A stretch of 45,234 nucleotides of DNA from positions 1 to 45,234 of the forward strand of contig NZ_SMJZ01000056.1 in NCBI RefSeq assembly GCF_004348345.1. The letters run 5' to 3'. The first letter of the stretch is position 1; every line of letters begins with the position of its first letter. The position numbers and the translations under genes are program-made. Below are positions 33,821-42,997 of this stretch, one piece after another. The DNA comes from Nonomuraea longispora. GTDB taxonomy: Bacteria; Actinomycetota; Actinomycetes; Streptosporangiales; Streptosporangiaceae. Under the pieces are notes generated by a model, which made no database searches, had not been told where the DNA came from, and saw only the letters and a program-made list of their open reading frames with translations.

Positions 33821-34833
33821 GCCGGATGTCCAAGGTCACCGACCAGGTGGCGGCGGAGCTCGACCCGGAGCCGGCGCCGCTGCTCCAGGTCGAGCACCTG
33901 TCGATCGACCTGCCCGGCCCGGCCGGCCCGGTCCGCGTGGTGGACGACGTCTCGTTCACCGTCGCCGCGGGCCGTACCACCGGCCTGATCGGCGAGTCGG
34001 GCAGCGGCAAGACCATGACGGCGAGCGCGATCATCGGCCTGCCGCCGCCCGGCGCGGCGGTCACGGGCCGGCTGCTGTGGCACGGCGACGACATGGTCAC
34101 CATGGCCGAGCAGGACCGCCGCCGCCTGCGCGGGCGCGGCATCGCCATGATCTTCCAGGATCCCCAGGCGGCGCTGGACCCGACGCAGACGATCGGCCGG
34201 CAGGTCGGCGAGATCCTGCGGCGCGGCGGAATGCCCGCGAAGGAGGTCCGCCGCACCGTGATCGACCTGCTCGACCGGGTGGGCATCCCCGACCCGCAGA
34301 CCCGGCACGCCCAGTATCCCCACCAGTACTCGGGCGGGCTGCGCCAGCGGGCCATGGTGGCGACGGCGCTGGCCGGCTCGCCGGAACTCATCCTCGCCGA
34401 CGAGCCGACGACGGCGCTCGACGTCACCGTGCAGGCCCGCATCCTCGCGCTGCTGCGGCGCGTGCGCGACGAGGAGGACACGGCCATGCTGCTGGTCAGC
34501 CACGACCTGCGGGTGATGGCCCACGTGGCGGACGAGGTCGTCGTCATGTACGCCGGCCGGATCTGCGAGGTCGGCAGCGGCCGCGAGGTGCTCAACAGCC
34601 CGGCGCACCCGTACACGCGGGCGCTCGTGGTGAGCGTGCCCGCCGTACGCAGCAGGACGGCCATCGCCGAGCCGCTGCCGGGCAGCCCGGCGAGCCCGGC
34701 GGAACGCCCGAGCGGATGCCCCTTCCATCCGCGCTGCGCCAAGGCGCAGGACCGGTGCGCGAGCGAGGTGCCGCGGATGCGCCAGGTCGCCGCCGGCCGG
34801 CAGGTCGCCTGTCACTTCCCGGAGGAAACGTGA
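33817..34833 (+). CDS. ABC transporter ATP-binding protein, DppD/OppD type
   Basis: 338 residues. Walker A GESGSGKT at about 59-66, Q-loop MIFQDPQAALDP, signature YSGGLRQRAM at about 171-180, Walker B LILADEPTTALD and switch His VSHDLRVM. The C-terminal oligopeptide-transport extension with HPYTRAL and CPFHPRCAKAQDRC identifies the OppD type. ATG overlaps the binding-protein stop by four bases. Confidence 0.93.
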   Translation: MSRMSKVTDQVAAELDPEPAPLLQVEHLSIDLPGPAGPVRVVDDVSFTVAAGRTTGLIGESGSGKTMTASAIIGLPPPGAAVTGRLLWHGDDMVTMAEQDRRRLRGRGIAMIFQDPQAALDPTQTIGRQVGEILRRGGMPAKEVRRTVIDLLDRVGIPDPQTRHAQYPHQYSGGLRQRAMVATALAGSPELILADEPTTALDVTVQARILALLRRVRDEEDTAMLLVSHDLRVMAHVADEVVVMYAGRICEVGSGREVLNSPAHPYTRALVVSVPAVRSRTAIAEPLPGSPASPAERPSGCPFHPRCAKAQDRCASEVPRMRQVAAGRQVACHFPEET

Positions 34834-35627
34834 GCGCATCGCCCCTGGTCCAGGTCAGCGACCTCGTGGTCAACTTCCACACCCGGAGGGAGCGCAGGCG
34901 CGGCAGCGCGCCGAACGCCGTCGACGGCGTCTCCTTCGGCCTGAGCGCCGACGAGACCCTGGCGATCGTCGGGGAGTCGGGCTCGGGAAAGACCACGGTC
35001 GCCCGCTGCGTCGTCGGACTCCAGGCGCACCAGGAAGGGACGGTCATGTTCGACGGGGCCCCGGTCGGCCCGGTGACCAGGCGGTCACCGGCGACCCGGC
35101 GGGCGATCCAGATGGTCTTCCAGGACCCGGCGGCCTCGCTCAACCCCCGCATGACCGTGCGGTCGATCATCGCCGAGACCTGGCGGACCCACCCTTCGGC
35201 CGCACCCGACGGCCGAACCTGGGACGCCGCGATCGACGAGCTGCTAGCCGACGTCGGCCTCGACCCCGACGTCGGCACCCGCCGCGCCACGGCCCTGTCC
35301 GGCGGGCAGTGCCAGCGGGTCAGCATCGCCCGCGCGCTCGCCCTGCGACCCCGGCTGCTGGTCTGCGACGAAGCCGTCTCGGCGCTCGACGTCTCGGTGC
35401 AGTCACAGATCCTGCGGCTGCTGGCCGGCCTGCGCGCCGCCCGCGGCCTCGCCATCCTCTTCATCACCCACGATCTCGGGGTGGTACGGCAGATCGCGGA
35501 CCGGGTCGCGGTCATGCACCGGGGCCGCCTGGTCGAGACGGCGACCGCCGACGACCTGTTCGAGCGGCCCGGCCATGCGTACACCAGGAAACTTCTCGCC
35601 GCCGCCCTTGACCTCGAGGGCGCCTGA
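34830..35627 (+). CDS. ABC transporter ATP-binding protein, DppF/OppF type
   Basis: 265 residues. Walker A GESGSGKT at about 49-56, Q-loop MVFQDPAASLNP, signature LSGGQCQRVSIAR, Walker B LLVCDEAVSALD (the DEAVSALD form is usual in OppF), switch ITHDLGVV, and HAYTRKLLAA at the end. It lacks the Cys-rich C-terminal extension present in the DppD-like partner, so it is short. GTG start overlaps the previous stop (GTGA). Confidence 0.92.
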   Translation: MSASPLVQVSDLVVNFHTRRERRRGSAPNAVDGVSFGLSADETLAIVGESGSGKTTVARCVVGLQAHQEGTVMFDGAPVGPVTRRSPATRRAIQMVFQDPAASLNPRMTVRSIIAETWRTHPSAAPDGRTWDAAIDELLADVGLDPDVGTRRATALSGGQCQRVSIARALALRPRLLVCDEAVSALDVSVQSQILRLLAGLRAARGLAILFITHDLGVVRQIADRVAVMHRGRLVETATADDLFERPGHAYTRKLLAAALDLEGA

Positions 35628-35633
35628 ATTCAC

Positions 35634-37262
35634 ATGCAACCAGGGGGAACGTTGGAATCACGGATCACTGATGCGGATCTGGCCATCATCGGCGGTGGCG
35701 TCGGCGCGGTCGCCGCCGCGCTCGCGGCGCTGCGGCAGGGACTGCGGGTGGTGCTGACCGAGGAGGGCGACCGCATCGGCGGGCAGTTCACCAGCCAGGG
35801 CGTGCCTCCGGACGAGCACAGGTGGATCGAGCAGTTCGGCTGCACCGCCTCCTACCGCCGGTACCGGGACGCGGTCCGCGACTACTACCGGACCTGGTAT
35901 CCGCTCACCGTGTCGGCCAGAAACGAGCCGCACCTGAACCCCGGGCTCGGCCGGGTCGGCGCGCTGTGCCACGAGCCGCGGGTCAGCGGCGCGGTGTTGC
36001 GCGCCATGGTCGACCCCTACCTGAGCGGCGGCCGGCTGCGCATCCTGCTCCGTGCGCGGCCGGTCGCCGCGGAGACCGACGGCGACCGGGTGAGCAGCGT
36101 GACCGTGGACCGCGCGGACGGCGGCTTGGTGCACATCGTGAGCCCGTACTATCTGGACGCCACCGAACTCGGCGACCTGCTGCCGCTCGCCGGCGTGGAG
36201 CACGTGACCGGGTTCGAGTCCCGGCACGAGACCGGTGAGCCGAGCGCGCCCGAGGTCCCACAGCCTGGCAACATGCAGGCGTTCTCCTGGGTGTTCGCCG
36301 TCGATCACCGGGAGGGCGAGAACCACGTGATCGACCGGCCGGCGAACTACGACCACTGGCGCGCGTACCGTCCCGACTACTGGCCGGGACCGCAGATCGG
36401 GCTGACCGCCCCCGACCCGCGCACGCGGAAGCCGCTGACGCGCACGTTCACCCCGAACGTCCCGTCGGGGCCCGTGCTCGCCGACCAGAGCCAGGACCCG
36501 GGCGACCGCGAACTGTGGGAGTTCCGCCGGGCCGTCGCCCGCGAGCAGTACGAGCCCGGCTTCGTCACCAGCGACGTCACCCTGGTGAACTGGCCGATGA
36601 TCGACTACGTGGAGGGGCCCCTCATCGGAGTGAGCGAGGAGGACAAGGCCCGCCACCTCGCCGGCGCGCGTGAGCTGTCGGAGAGCATGCTGTACTGGCT
36701 GCAGACCGAGGCGCCGCGGCCCGACGGCGGGCGCGGCTGGCCCGGCCTGCGGCTGCGGCCCGACGCCATGGACACCACCGACGGCTTCGCCGCCGCGCCC
36801 TACGTCCGCGAGTCCCGGCGCATCAGGGCCGAGTACACCGTCGTCGAGCAGGACGTGTCCCTCGCCGTACGCGGTGGGGCGGGCGCGACGCCGTACGACG
36901 ACACGGTGGGCATCGGCATGTACCGGATCGATCTGCACCCTTCGACGGGCGGTGACAACTACATCGACGTCCCGAGTTGCCCGTTCCAGATCCCGCTCGG
37001 CGCCCTGCTGCCCGTACGCGTGCGGAACCTGCTGCCGGCCGGCAAGAACATCGGCAGCACGCACATCACCAACGGCTGCTACCGGCTGCACCCCGTGGAG
37101 TGGAACATCGGCGAGGCCGCCGCCTCGCTGGTGGCCTACTGCCTGGGGGAGAAGGTGGAGCCGCACGACGTCCGGCGCAAGGAAGGACACCTGCGCGCGT
37201 TCCAGGGCAAACTGAAGGCAGACGGCGTAGAGCTGGCCTGGCCGGAGATCCGGGGGTACTGA
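35634..37262 (+). CDS. FAD-dependent oxidoreductase (FAD_oxidored family)
   Basis: 542 residues. N-terminal Rossmann motif LAIIGGGVGAVAAALAALR at about 17-35, with EEGDRIGGQFTSQGV, as in PF12831-type flavoproteins; a second conserved patch YYLDATELGDLLPLAG at about 172, and a C-terminal FAD-closing segment PAGKNIGSTHITNGCYR at about 462. No signal peptide, so cytoplasmic. The family includes enzymes of varied or unknown chemistry, often in sugar or polysaccharide clusters. The ATG at 35634 has only a distant GAGGG; a TTG at 35652 with GGGGGAACG upstream is an equally good start. Seven bases after the ATPase gene. Likely oxidises an imported sugar or sugar acid. Confidence 0.83.
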   Translation: MQPGGTLESRITDADLAIIGGGVGAVAAALAALRQGLRVVLTEEGDRIGGQFTSQGVPPDEHRWIEQFGCTASYRRYRDAVRDYYRTWYPLTVSARNEPHLNPGLGRVGALCHEPRVSGAVLRAMVDPYLSGGRLRILLRARPVAAETDGDRVSSVTVDRADGGLVHIVSPYYLDATELGDLLPLAGVEHVTGFESRHETGEPSAPEVPQPGNMQAFSWVFAVDHREGENHVIDRPANYDHWRAYRPDYWPGPQIGLTAPDPRTRKPLTRTFTPNVPSGPVLADQSQDPGDRELWEFRRAVAREQYEPGFVTSDVTLVNWPMIDYVEGPLIGVSEEDKARHLAGARELSESMLYWLQTEAPRPDGGRGWPGLRLRPDAMDTTDGFAAAPYVRESRRIRAEYTVVEQDVSLAVRGGAGATPYDDTVGIGMYRIDLHPSTGGDNYIDVPSCPFQIPLGALLPVRVRNLLPAGKNIGSTHITNGCYRLHPVEWNIGEAAASLVAYCLGEKVEPHDVRRKEGHLRAFQGKLKADGVELAWPEIRGY

Positions 37263-38170
37263 TGTCCGTGTCAGGTGTGATCGTCCCCGCCGTGACCCCG
37301 ATCGGCGAGAGCGGACGCCCGGACCTCGCGGCCGGCCTGCGCTACTTCGACGCGCTCGCGGCCGCGGGCATCACGAAGATCATGCTCCTGGGCACGAACG
37401 GCGAAGGGCCGCTGCACCCGACGGCCGAGATCGGCGCGTTCCTCACGGAGGCCGTCGGCCGCTGGCGGCGCCTGGTGCCTGACGGCGCCGTCGTCGTCAA
37501 CGTCTCGGCCGCCGGCACCCGCGAGTCGCTCAGGCGGGCCGAGCTCGCCGCCGAGGCCGGCTGCGACGCGGTCGCCCTCAGCCCGCCCTGCTACTTCCAC
37601 CATGACGAGCGCGACATCGTCGAGCACTATCGGGCCGCCCGTGCCGCCGCCGTTCCGGTGATCGCGTACCACATCCCGAGGTACGCGCCGCCGTTCTCGG
37701 CCGGCTCGATCGCGGCCGTCGCCGACATGGAGCACGTCACCGGCGTCAAGGACAGCTCCGGCGACGCGGACGTCCTGCGCCGGTGGCTCGACGTCAAGCG
37801 CCACCGGCCGGACTTCGGCGTCAGCCAGGGAGCGGAGGGCGCCATGCTCGACGCGCTGGCCGCCGGCGCCGACGGGATCACCCCCGGGATCGCCAACCTC
37901 TCCCCGCGCCTCGCGCTCGAACTGGTCGACGCCCACCACGCCGGCGACCAGGAGCGTGCCGCCCTGGCCCAGAAGCAGGTCGTCCGGCTGCTCGGCGTGC
38001 ACCGGGTCCGCCCCGGAGTCCCGGTCGTCAAGGCGGCACTGGCCATGCGGGGCCTGTGCCGCCCCACGGTCGCCGCGCCGCTGCGCACCCTCGACGACGG
38101 CGAGCTGACGGCGCTGCGCGAGTTCCTGAGGGAATTCGAGCCGGAACTGATCGCAGGCGCCGATGGCTGA
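37262..38170 (+). CDS. DapA-family (N-acetylneuraminate lyase/KDG aldolase-like) lyase
   Basis: 302-residue TIM barrel. Schiff-base Lys163 in TGVKDSSGD, catalytic Tyr136 in IAYHIPRY, and GTNGEGP at 44-50 in place of the GTTGE of true dihydrodipicolinate synthase. That change, and the operon, argue for a 2-keto acid aldolase (2-keto-3-deoxygluconate, 4-hydroxy-2-oxoglutarate or sialic acid type) rather than lysine biosynthesis. The ATG shares one base with the stop of the FAD oxidoreductase (TGATG). The downstream GH13 gene starts inside its 3' end. Aldol cleavage of a keto-deoxy sugar acid is the best guess; needs assay. Confidence 0.85.
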   Translation: MSVSGVIVPAVTPIGESGRPDLAAGLRYFDALAAAGITKIMLLGTNGEGPLHPTAEIGAFLTEAVGRWRRLVPDGAVVVNVSAAGTRESLRRAELAAEAGCDAVALSPPCYFHHDERDIVEHYRAARAAAVPVIAYHIPRYAPPFSAGSIAAVADMEHVTGVKDSSGDADVLRRWLDVKRHRPDFGVSQGAEGAMLDALAAGADGITPGIANLSPRLALELVDAHHAGDQERAALAQKQVVRLLGVHRVRPGVPVVKAALAMRGLCRPTVAAPLRTLDDGELTALREFLREFEPELIAGADG

Positions 38171-39791
38171 CGTCGAATGGTGGCGTACCGCGGTGATCTA
38201 CCAGATCTACATCCGGTCCTTCGCGGACGGGAACGGCGACGGGATCGGCGACATCGCCGGAATCCGCAGCCGCCTCGGCTACCTGGCCGGGCTCGGCGTC
38301 GACGCCATCTGGATCACCCCGTGGTACGCGTCGCCGGGCAACGACGGCGGCTACGACGTGTCCGACTACCGCGCCATCGCCCCCGAGTACGGCGACGTAC
38401 ACGAGGCCGAGCAGCTCGTCGCGGCGGCGCACCGGCACGGCCTGCGGGTGATCCTCGACATCGTGCCGAACCACACCTCCACCGACCACCTCTGGTTCCA
38501 GGCCGCGCTCGCCGCCCCTCCGGGCTCCCCGGAACGGGCGCGATACCACTTCCTGGACGGCTCGGGAGCGCCCAACGACTGGCGCAGCACGTTCGGCGGC
38601 CCGGCCTGGACCCGGGTTCCCGACGGGCAGTGGTACCTGCACCTGTTCGACCCCACCCAGGCCGACCTGAACTGGTCCAACCCCGAGGTGCGCGCCGAGT
38701 TTCTCGACCTGCTGCGCTTCTGGTTCGACCGCGGGGTCGACGGGTTCCGCATCGACGTCGCCACCGGCCTGGTCAAACACCCCGGCTACCCCGACCTGGG
38801 CTACCGGGAGGAGGACCTGCTCGTCCTCACCGACGTGCCCGACCACCCGCACCGCGACCGCGACGAGGTGCACGCGATCTACCGGGACTGGCGGGAGGTG
38901 GCCGACGCCTACGACCCGCCGAGGGTCTTCGTCGCCGAGGCGTGGGTGGCCGATCCCGACCGGCTCGCCAGGTACGTGGCGCCCGCCCAGCTCCACACCG
39001 CGTTCAACTTCCCCTTCCTGCAGTCCGCGTGGGACGCCGGCGACCTGTTCACGGTGATCGACTCCACGCTCCGCACGATGGCGCTCTCCGGCGCGCCGCC
39101 GACCTGGGTGCTGTCCAACCACGACGTCGAACGTACGGTGACCCGCTACGGCCGCGCCGACACCCGCAAGCACCAGGGAAGATCGGGTCACGAACTGGGC
39201 CCGGTCGACGAGGAGCTCGGCCGGCGCCGAGCCAGGGCCGCGCTGCTGCTCATGCTGGCGCTGCCCGGCGTCGCCTACCTCTATCAGGGCGAGGAGCTCG
39301 GGCTGCCCGACCACCTGGACATCCCCGACGACCGCCTCCGGGACCCGATCTGGACCCGGTCCGGCGGGCGGCGACGGGGGCGCGACGGCTGCCGTGTGCC
39401 GTTGCCGTGGACGCCCGCCCCGGACGGCGCCGGGTTCGGGTCGGCGGACCCGTGGCTGCCTCAGCCTTCCGGCTGGGGACGGCTCTCGGTGGCCCGCCAG
39501 GTGGCCGACCCGGACTCCACGTACGGGCTGGTGGCGCGGGCGCTGCGGATCCGGCGGGAGCTGGACGTGCCGCAGGAGCTCGAATGGGTGGACCGGGCCG
39601 GCTCCGTGCTGCGTCTGCGGCGGGGGCCGTACTTCGAATGCGTCGTCAACCTCGGTGCCACCGAGGTGCCGCTGCCCGCGGACACGGTCACGCTCCTGCG
39701 CAGCGACACGCACGCCGAGGAGCGCGCTCCGCTCGGGCCGGACACGGCCGCCTGGCTGCGCGTACGGGACGGGACCGCGGAGTGGACGTGA
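38163..39791 (+). CDS. GH13 family alpha-glucosidase-like enzyme
   Basis: 542-residue alpha-amylase superfamily enzyme. Conserved regions: [19 protein letters not shown] at 12-30, DIVPNHTS at 99-106, DGFRIDVA with nucleophile Asp198, FVAEAW with acid/base Glu259, and SNHDVERT with Asp321. These match the oligo-1,6-glucosidase/alpha-glucosidase subgroups (GH13_30 or 31). No signal peptide, so it acts in the cytoplasm on an imported oligosaccharide. C-terminal beta-domain is present. ATG overlaps the preceding gene by eight bases; ends overlapping the sulfatase start. Confidence 0.92.
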   Translation: MADVEWWRTAVIYQIYIRSFADGNGDGIGDIAGIRSRLGYLAGLGVDAIWITPWYASPGNDGGYDVSDYRAIAPEYGDVHEAEQLVAAAHRHGLRVILDIVPNHTSTDHLWFQAALAAPPGSPERARYHFLDGSGAPNDWRSTFGGPAWTRVPDGQWYLHLFDPTQADLNWSNPEVRAEFLDLLRFWFDRGVDGFRIDVATGLVKHPGYPDLGYREEDLLVLTDVPDHPHRDRDEVHAIYRDWREVADAYDPPRVFVAEAWVADPDRLARYVAPAQLHTAFNFPFLQSAWDAGDLFTVIDSTLRTMALSGAPPTWVLSNHDVERTVTRYGRADTRKHQGRSGHELGPVDEELGRRRARAALLLMLALPGVAYLYQGEELGLPDHLDIPDDRLRDPIWTRSGGRRRGRDGCRVPLPWTPAPDGAGFGSADPWLPQPSGWGRLSVARQVADPDSTYGLVARALRIRRELDVPQELEWVDRAGSVLRLRRGPYFECVVNLGATEVPLPADTVTLLRSDTHAEERAPLGPDTAAWLRVRDGTAEWT

Positions 39792-41335
39792 GGCGCCCCA
39801 ACATCGTGCTGATCCTCGCCGACGACCTCGGATATTCCGACATCGGCTGTTACGGCGGCGAGATCCGCACGCCGAACCTCGACCGGATCGGGCGGTCGGG
39901 GGTGCGGTTGTCGCAGTTCTACAACACGGCACGCTGCAGCCCGTCGCGCGCCTCCCTGCTGACCGGGCTGCATCCGCACCAGACCGGCATCGGCGTCCTG
40001 GCCGGGAACAACGCGCCCGGAGGATATCCGGGCAGCCTCAACGACCGCTGCGTGACCGTCGCCGAGCTGCTCGGGGATGTCGGGTACGCGACTGGCATGT
40101 CGGGCAAATGGCACCTGAGCGGGCCGTTGTGGGAACCGGCCGACTCGTGGCCCACCCGGCGGGGCTTCTCCGACTTCTTCGGGACGCTCAGCGGATGCGG
40201 CAGCTACTACGACCCGGCGACGCTGTACCGCGGCGAACAGGACGCGAGCGACGAGACCCGCGATCCGCGCTTCTTCTACACCGACGCGATCACCGATCAC
40301 GCGGTGGACTTCATCGGCCGGGAGGCCGCCGCCGGCCGGCCGTTCTTCGCCTACGTCGCCTACACCGCGCCGCACTGGCCGCTGCACGCGCCCGAGGACG
40401 ACATCGCCGGCTACGACGGCGTCTACACGGCGGGCTGGGACGAACTGCGCGCCCGCCGGCTCGACCGGCTGCACGCGGAAGGCCTGCTCGGCACCGAGTC
40501 GGCACTGTCCGCGCCCGATCCCGCCCAGCCATCGTGGGCGTCGGCGCCGCATCAGACGTGGGAGGCACGCCGCATGCAGGTGTACGCCGCCCAGGTGGAG
40601 CGGATGGACCGGGGTGTCGGCCGGATCCTCGACCGGCTGGCGGCGTCCGGGGTCTCCGACGACACCATCGTCGTCTTCCTGTCGGACAACGGCGGCTGCG
40701 CCGAGATCCTGCCGCTCGGCGACCCCGGCGAGTTCCGGGCCGGGCGACACATCGTGCCCGCGGCCACCCGTGAGGGCGCCGAGCTGCGGGTCGGCAACCT
40801 CCCGGGCGTCGACCCCGGGCCCGAGGACACGTACGCGAGTTACGGCCCCGCGTGGGCCAACCTGTCCAACACCCCGTTCCGCCTCTACAAGCGCTGGGTG
40901 CACGAGGGAGGCATCGCGACCCCGTTCGTCGTGCACTGGCCCGCCGGAGGCCTGGCCGCCGGCCGGATCGTCCGGACGCCCTGCCAGCTCACCGACGTGC
41001 TGCCCACCCTGCTCGCCGCCGCCGGCGTCACGTACCCGAGCGAACACCGGGGTCACGAGGTGCCGCCCCTTGAGGGGCGCGACATGACGCCCGCCCTGCG
41101 CGGGGAGCCGGTCCAGGACACGTGGCTGTTCTGGGAGCACCTCGGCAACGCCGCCGTACGCCGGGGGCGGTGGAAGCTGGTCCGCGAGCACGCGGCGCCA
41201 TGGGAGCTGTACGACCTGGACACCGACCGCTCCGAGCTGACCGACCTGGCCGGGCACCACCCCGACGTCGTCGCCGAACTGGCCACCGCGTACCAGGCCT
41301 GGGCACGGCGGGTCGGCGTCATACCGCGCGGGTGA
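39788..41335 (+). CDS. Type I (formylglycine-dependent) sulfatase
   Basis: 515 residues. Alkaline-phosphatase-superfamily metal motif [14 protein letters not shown] at 5-18, then the sulfatase signature [11 protein letters not shown] at 50-60, in which Cys50 is in the CxPSR context recognised by formylglycine-generating enzyme. Further landmarks are TGMSGKWHL (Lys and His), APHWPLHAP and FLSDNGG. No signal peptide or membrane helix, so cytoplasmic, unlike many secreted arylsulfatases. GTG start overlaps the GH13 stop (GTGA). Last gene of the operon; its end overlaps the convergent gene by 17 bp. No formylglycine-generating enzyme gene lies in the window. Confidence 0.93.
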   Translation: MRRPNIVLILADDLGYSDIGCYGGEIRTPNLDRIGRSGVRLSQFYNTARCSPSRASLLTGLHPHQTGIGVLAGNNAPGGYPGSLNDRCVTVAELLGDVGYATGMSGKWHLSGPLWEPADSWPTRRGFSDFFGTLSGCGSYYDPATLYRGEQDASDETRDPRFFYTDAITDHAVDFIGREAAAGRPFFAYVAYTAPHWPLHAPEDDIAGYDGVYTAGWDELRARRLDRLHAEGLLGTESALSAPDPAQPSWASAPHQTWEARRMQVYAAQVERMDRGVGRILDRLAASGVSDDTIVVFLSDNGGCAEILPLGDPGEFRAGRHIVPAATREGAELRVGNLPGVDPGPEDTYASYGPAWANLSNTPFRLYKRWVHEGGIATPFVVHWPAGGLAAGRIVRTPCQLTDVLPTLLAAAGVTYPSEHRGHEVPPLEGRDMTPALRGEPVQDTWLFWEHLGNAAVRRGRWKLVREHAAPWELYDLDTDRSELTDLAGHHPDVVAELATAYQAWARRVGVIPRG

Positions 41336-42032
41336 GAGCCTTGTCCGCGGGATCCGGCGTCTGCTGGGCGGCCACGTAAGCGGCGTCGCGTACCTCGTTC
41401 AGCCATCCCGCCGGGCGCAGACCCGGGATGGGACGGCGGAGGGGGTTGAACCGCGTCGGCATGTCGGCGTCCCCGATCGCCGGGCCGGACAGTTCGACCT
41501 GGCCGAACAGAGTCCATGGACCTCTCGGGGCGGCGGCCAGCAACTCCGCGCGCAGCGGACCGTACTCGACCGCCTGCTCCAGCGCGTCGATCGTGGCCGG
41601 CAGCCGGGCGGGCGTGTGGAACAGCGCGCCGAGCAGGAGCCTGCGCTCACCCACCTGGTACGGGAACAGAGAGCCGTACATCCCCGTCCAGCGCGTGGCG
41701 GGCCGCAACGCACGACGGCCGAGCGCGGTGTGGCCGGTGGTGGCCAGCAGCAGGTCGGCGGTGGCGTCGTCCTGCTGCCAGCGGAAGGCGAGCCCGAGAA
41801 TGTCGGGAAGCGGCGGCGGCACACCCGTGGAGCGGGACAGCCGCGCGATTCCCCGCAGGTCCAGCGGCTGGTCGAGGAACCGGGCACCCCACGGCCGAGG
41901 CGTCCCGTGCAGGCGCAGCCGCGCCTCCAGGATCAGCCCGCACCGGTGGAGGGGGCGCCCTCGCCGCAGCCGGGCGGCGGTGCCGAACGTGGCGGCCAGC
42001 CCGGACCGCACGAAGGAGGTGCACCACTCCAT
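41319..42032 (-). CDS. Conserved actinobacterial protein annotated as phosphodiesterase in relatives, function uncertain
   Basis: 237 residues. Pattern GRPLHRCGLILEARLRLHG near the start, RLSRSTGVPPPLPDILGLAF in the middle, LLLATTGHTALGRRALRP, MYGSLFPYQVGERRLL, and GLRPAGWLNEVRDAAY at the end. This order of motifs matches a widespread actinobacterial family that databases often label phosphodiesterase without experimental basis; the fold recalls catalase-like domains. No signal peptide or membrane segment. ATG at 42032. Converges on the sulfatase, overlapping 17 bp, and is not part of that operon. Confidence 0.68.
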   Translation of the reverse strand: MEWCTSFVRSGLAATFGTAARLRRGRPLHRCGLILEARLRLHGTPRPWGARFLDQPLDLRGIARLSRSTGVPPPLPDILGLAFRWQQDDATADLLLATTGHTALGRRALRPATRWTGMYGSLFPYQVGERRLLLGALFHTPARLPATIDALEQAVEYGPLRAELLAAAPRGPWTLFGQVELSGPAIGDADMPTRFNPLRRPIPGLRPAGWLNEVRDAAYVAAQQTPDPADKALTRAV

Positions 42033-42167
42033 GACCTGCTCCTCAGGGCGGGGACCGCGTCTTCGGAACGGCAGCTACCCGAGGTGCCGAGGGAGAATCC
42101 CCTTGGCGAGGGCGGCCGGACCGGGGCGAACGACAGTGCCCGCTGACATCCGGCCCTCGCCGCGTAC

Positions 42168-42482
42168 TCAGTTCTCGTCGAGATGCGTGCGATAGGTGTG
42201 GTAGACGCGCAGCTCACGCCGCGCCTGGTGACGGCTGCGGCGGCGGTCCACGCGACGGAAGTGCTGCCACTCCCGGGAGGAGCGCTTGGCGTCGACGACG
42301 AGCACGTGGTAGCCGGGAGGGCCCCAGAAACAGCCGTCCTGCTTCCAGTCGGTGCTGTCGACGTCGATCTCGTCCCGCAGCGTGCACGGCCCGAAACGGT
42401 GATCATGCACGGGCACGCAGGTGGTCAGTGGCGCGTCGGCCATCCGCACCCACCATGGCCGGGTCTTGTCGGTCTTGCTCAT
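42168..42482 (-). CDS. Conserved hypothetical protein
   Basis: 104 residues beginning MSKTDKTRPWWVRM. Contains CVPVHDHRFGPCTL (two Cys and two His in a tight cluster) and CFWGPPGYHVL, and a strongly basic C-terminal half rich in R, Q and H, suggesting nucleic-acid or metal binding. Similar short proteins with the same opening occur widely in actinobacteria; no role is known. ATG 42482 has AAGGTGA upstream. A longer reading towards 42851 has no homology and is rejected. Confidence 0.7.
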   Translation of the reverse strand: MSKTDKTRPWWVRMADAPLTTCVPVHDHRFGPCTLRDEIDVDSTDWKQDGCFWGPPGYHVLVVDAKRSSREWQHFRRVDRRRSRHQARRELRVYHTYRTHLDEN

Positions 42483-42666
42483 ACGGTCACCTTTCGGCTC
42501 CGTGACGCCCCTGGTTGGGGCTGTCGCTAGACCGGGTGCACCGTGATCACCTCCGAGCTCCGTACAACACAAAAGGGACCGAGAGCGACAACGCCGCTCA
42601 AAGATCCTGATCACGACACTACCTCGAACCGCCGCCCCGTGCGGCTCGCCGTCGTAGGTTGGGCAC

Positions 42667-42948
42667 ATGCTCGGCCTTCCCCCGAACGCGGAAGCGGCGC
42701 GGTTGCTGGACCGGATGGACGCAATGCCCGCCGACCGGGACGAAACGCCGGCGGTCCGGCCCGACCCCCACAAACACCCCGGACTGTGGCGGCACCTGGA
42801 ACGGTGCCATCGGGACATGATTTCGCAGATGGGCTCAGGGCTTGCGGGCAACGGATACCGCGGCTTCCCGGCGTTCCCGGTCGACGCCGGCCCCGTGGCG
42901 TTGCACCTCTACGTCTGGCTCTGTCTCCCTTGCGAAGGGCGTACGTGA
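42667..42948 (+). CDS. Small hypothetical protein
   Basis: 93 residues. Starts MLGLPPNAEAARLLDRMD; GLWRHLERCHRDMISQM and FPVDAGPVALHLYVWLC follow. No recognised domain, no membrane segment. Codon bias and natural composition support coding, but an ATG without obvious ribosome binding site weakens the call. Divergent from the preceding conserved gene, 184 bp apart. Function unknown. Confidence 0.45.
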   Translation: MLGLPPNAEAARLLDRMDAMPADRDETPAVRPDPHKHPGLWRHLERCHRDMISQMGSGLAGNGYRGFPAFPVDAGPVALHLYVWLCLPCEGRT

Positions 42949-42997
42949 CCCACCTGCGATCCGGCCGGCACTGGCGTGCCCGCACCGGCCGGATCGT

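Noticed and set aside
38177..41335. Possible GH13-sulfatase fusion in one frame
   Set aside because: The first half of this frame is out of register with the GH13 gene and codes nothing recognisable; the sulfatase begins at its own GTG at 39788.
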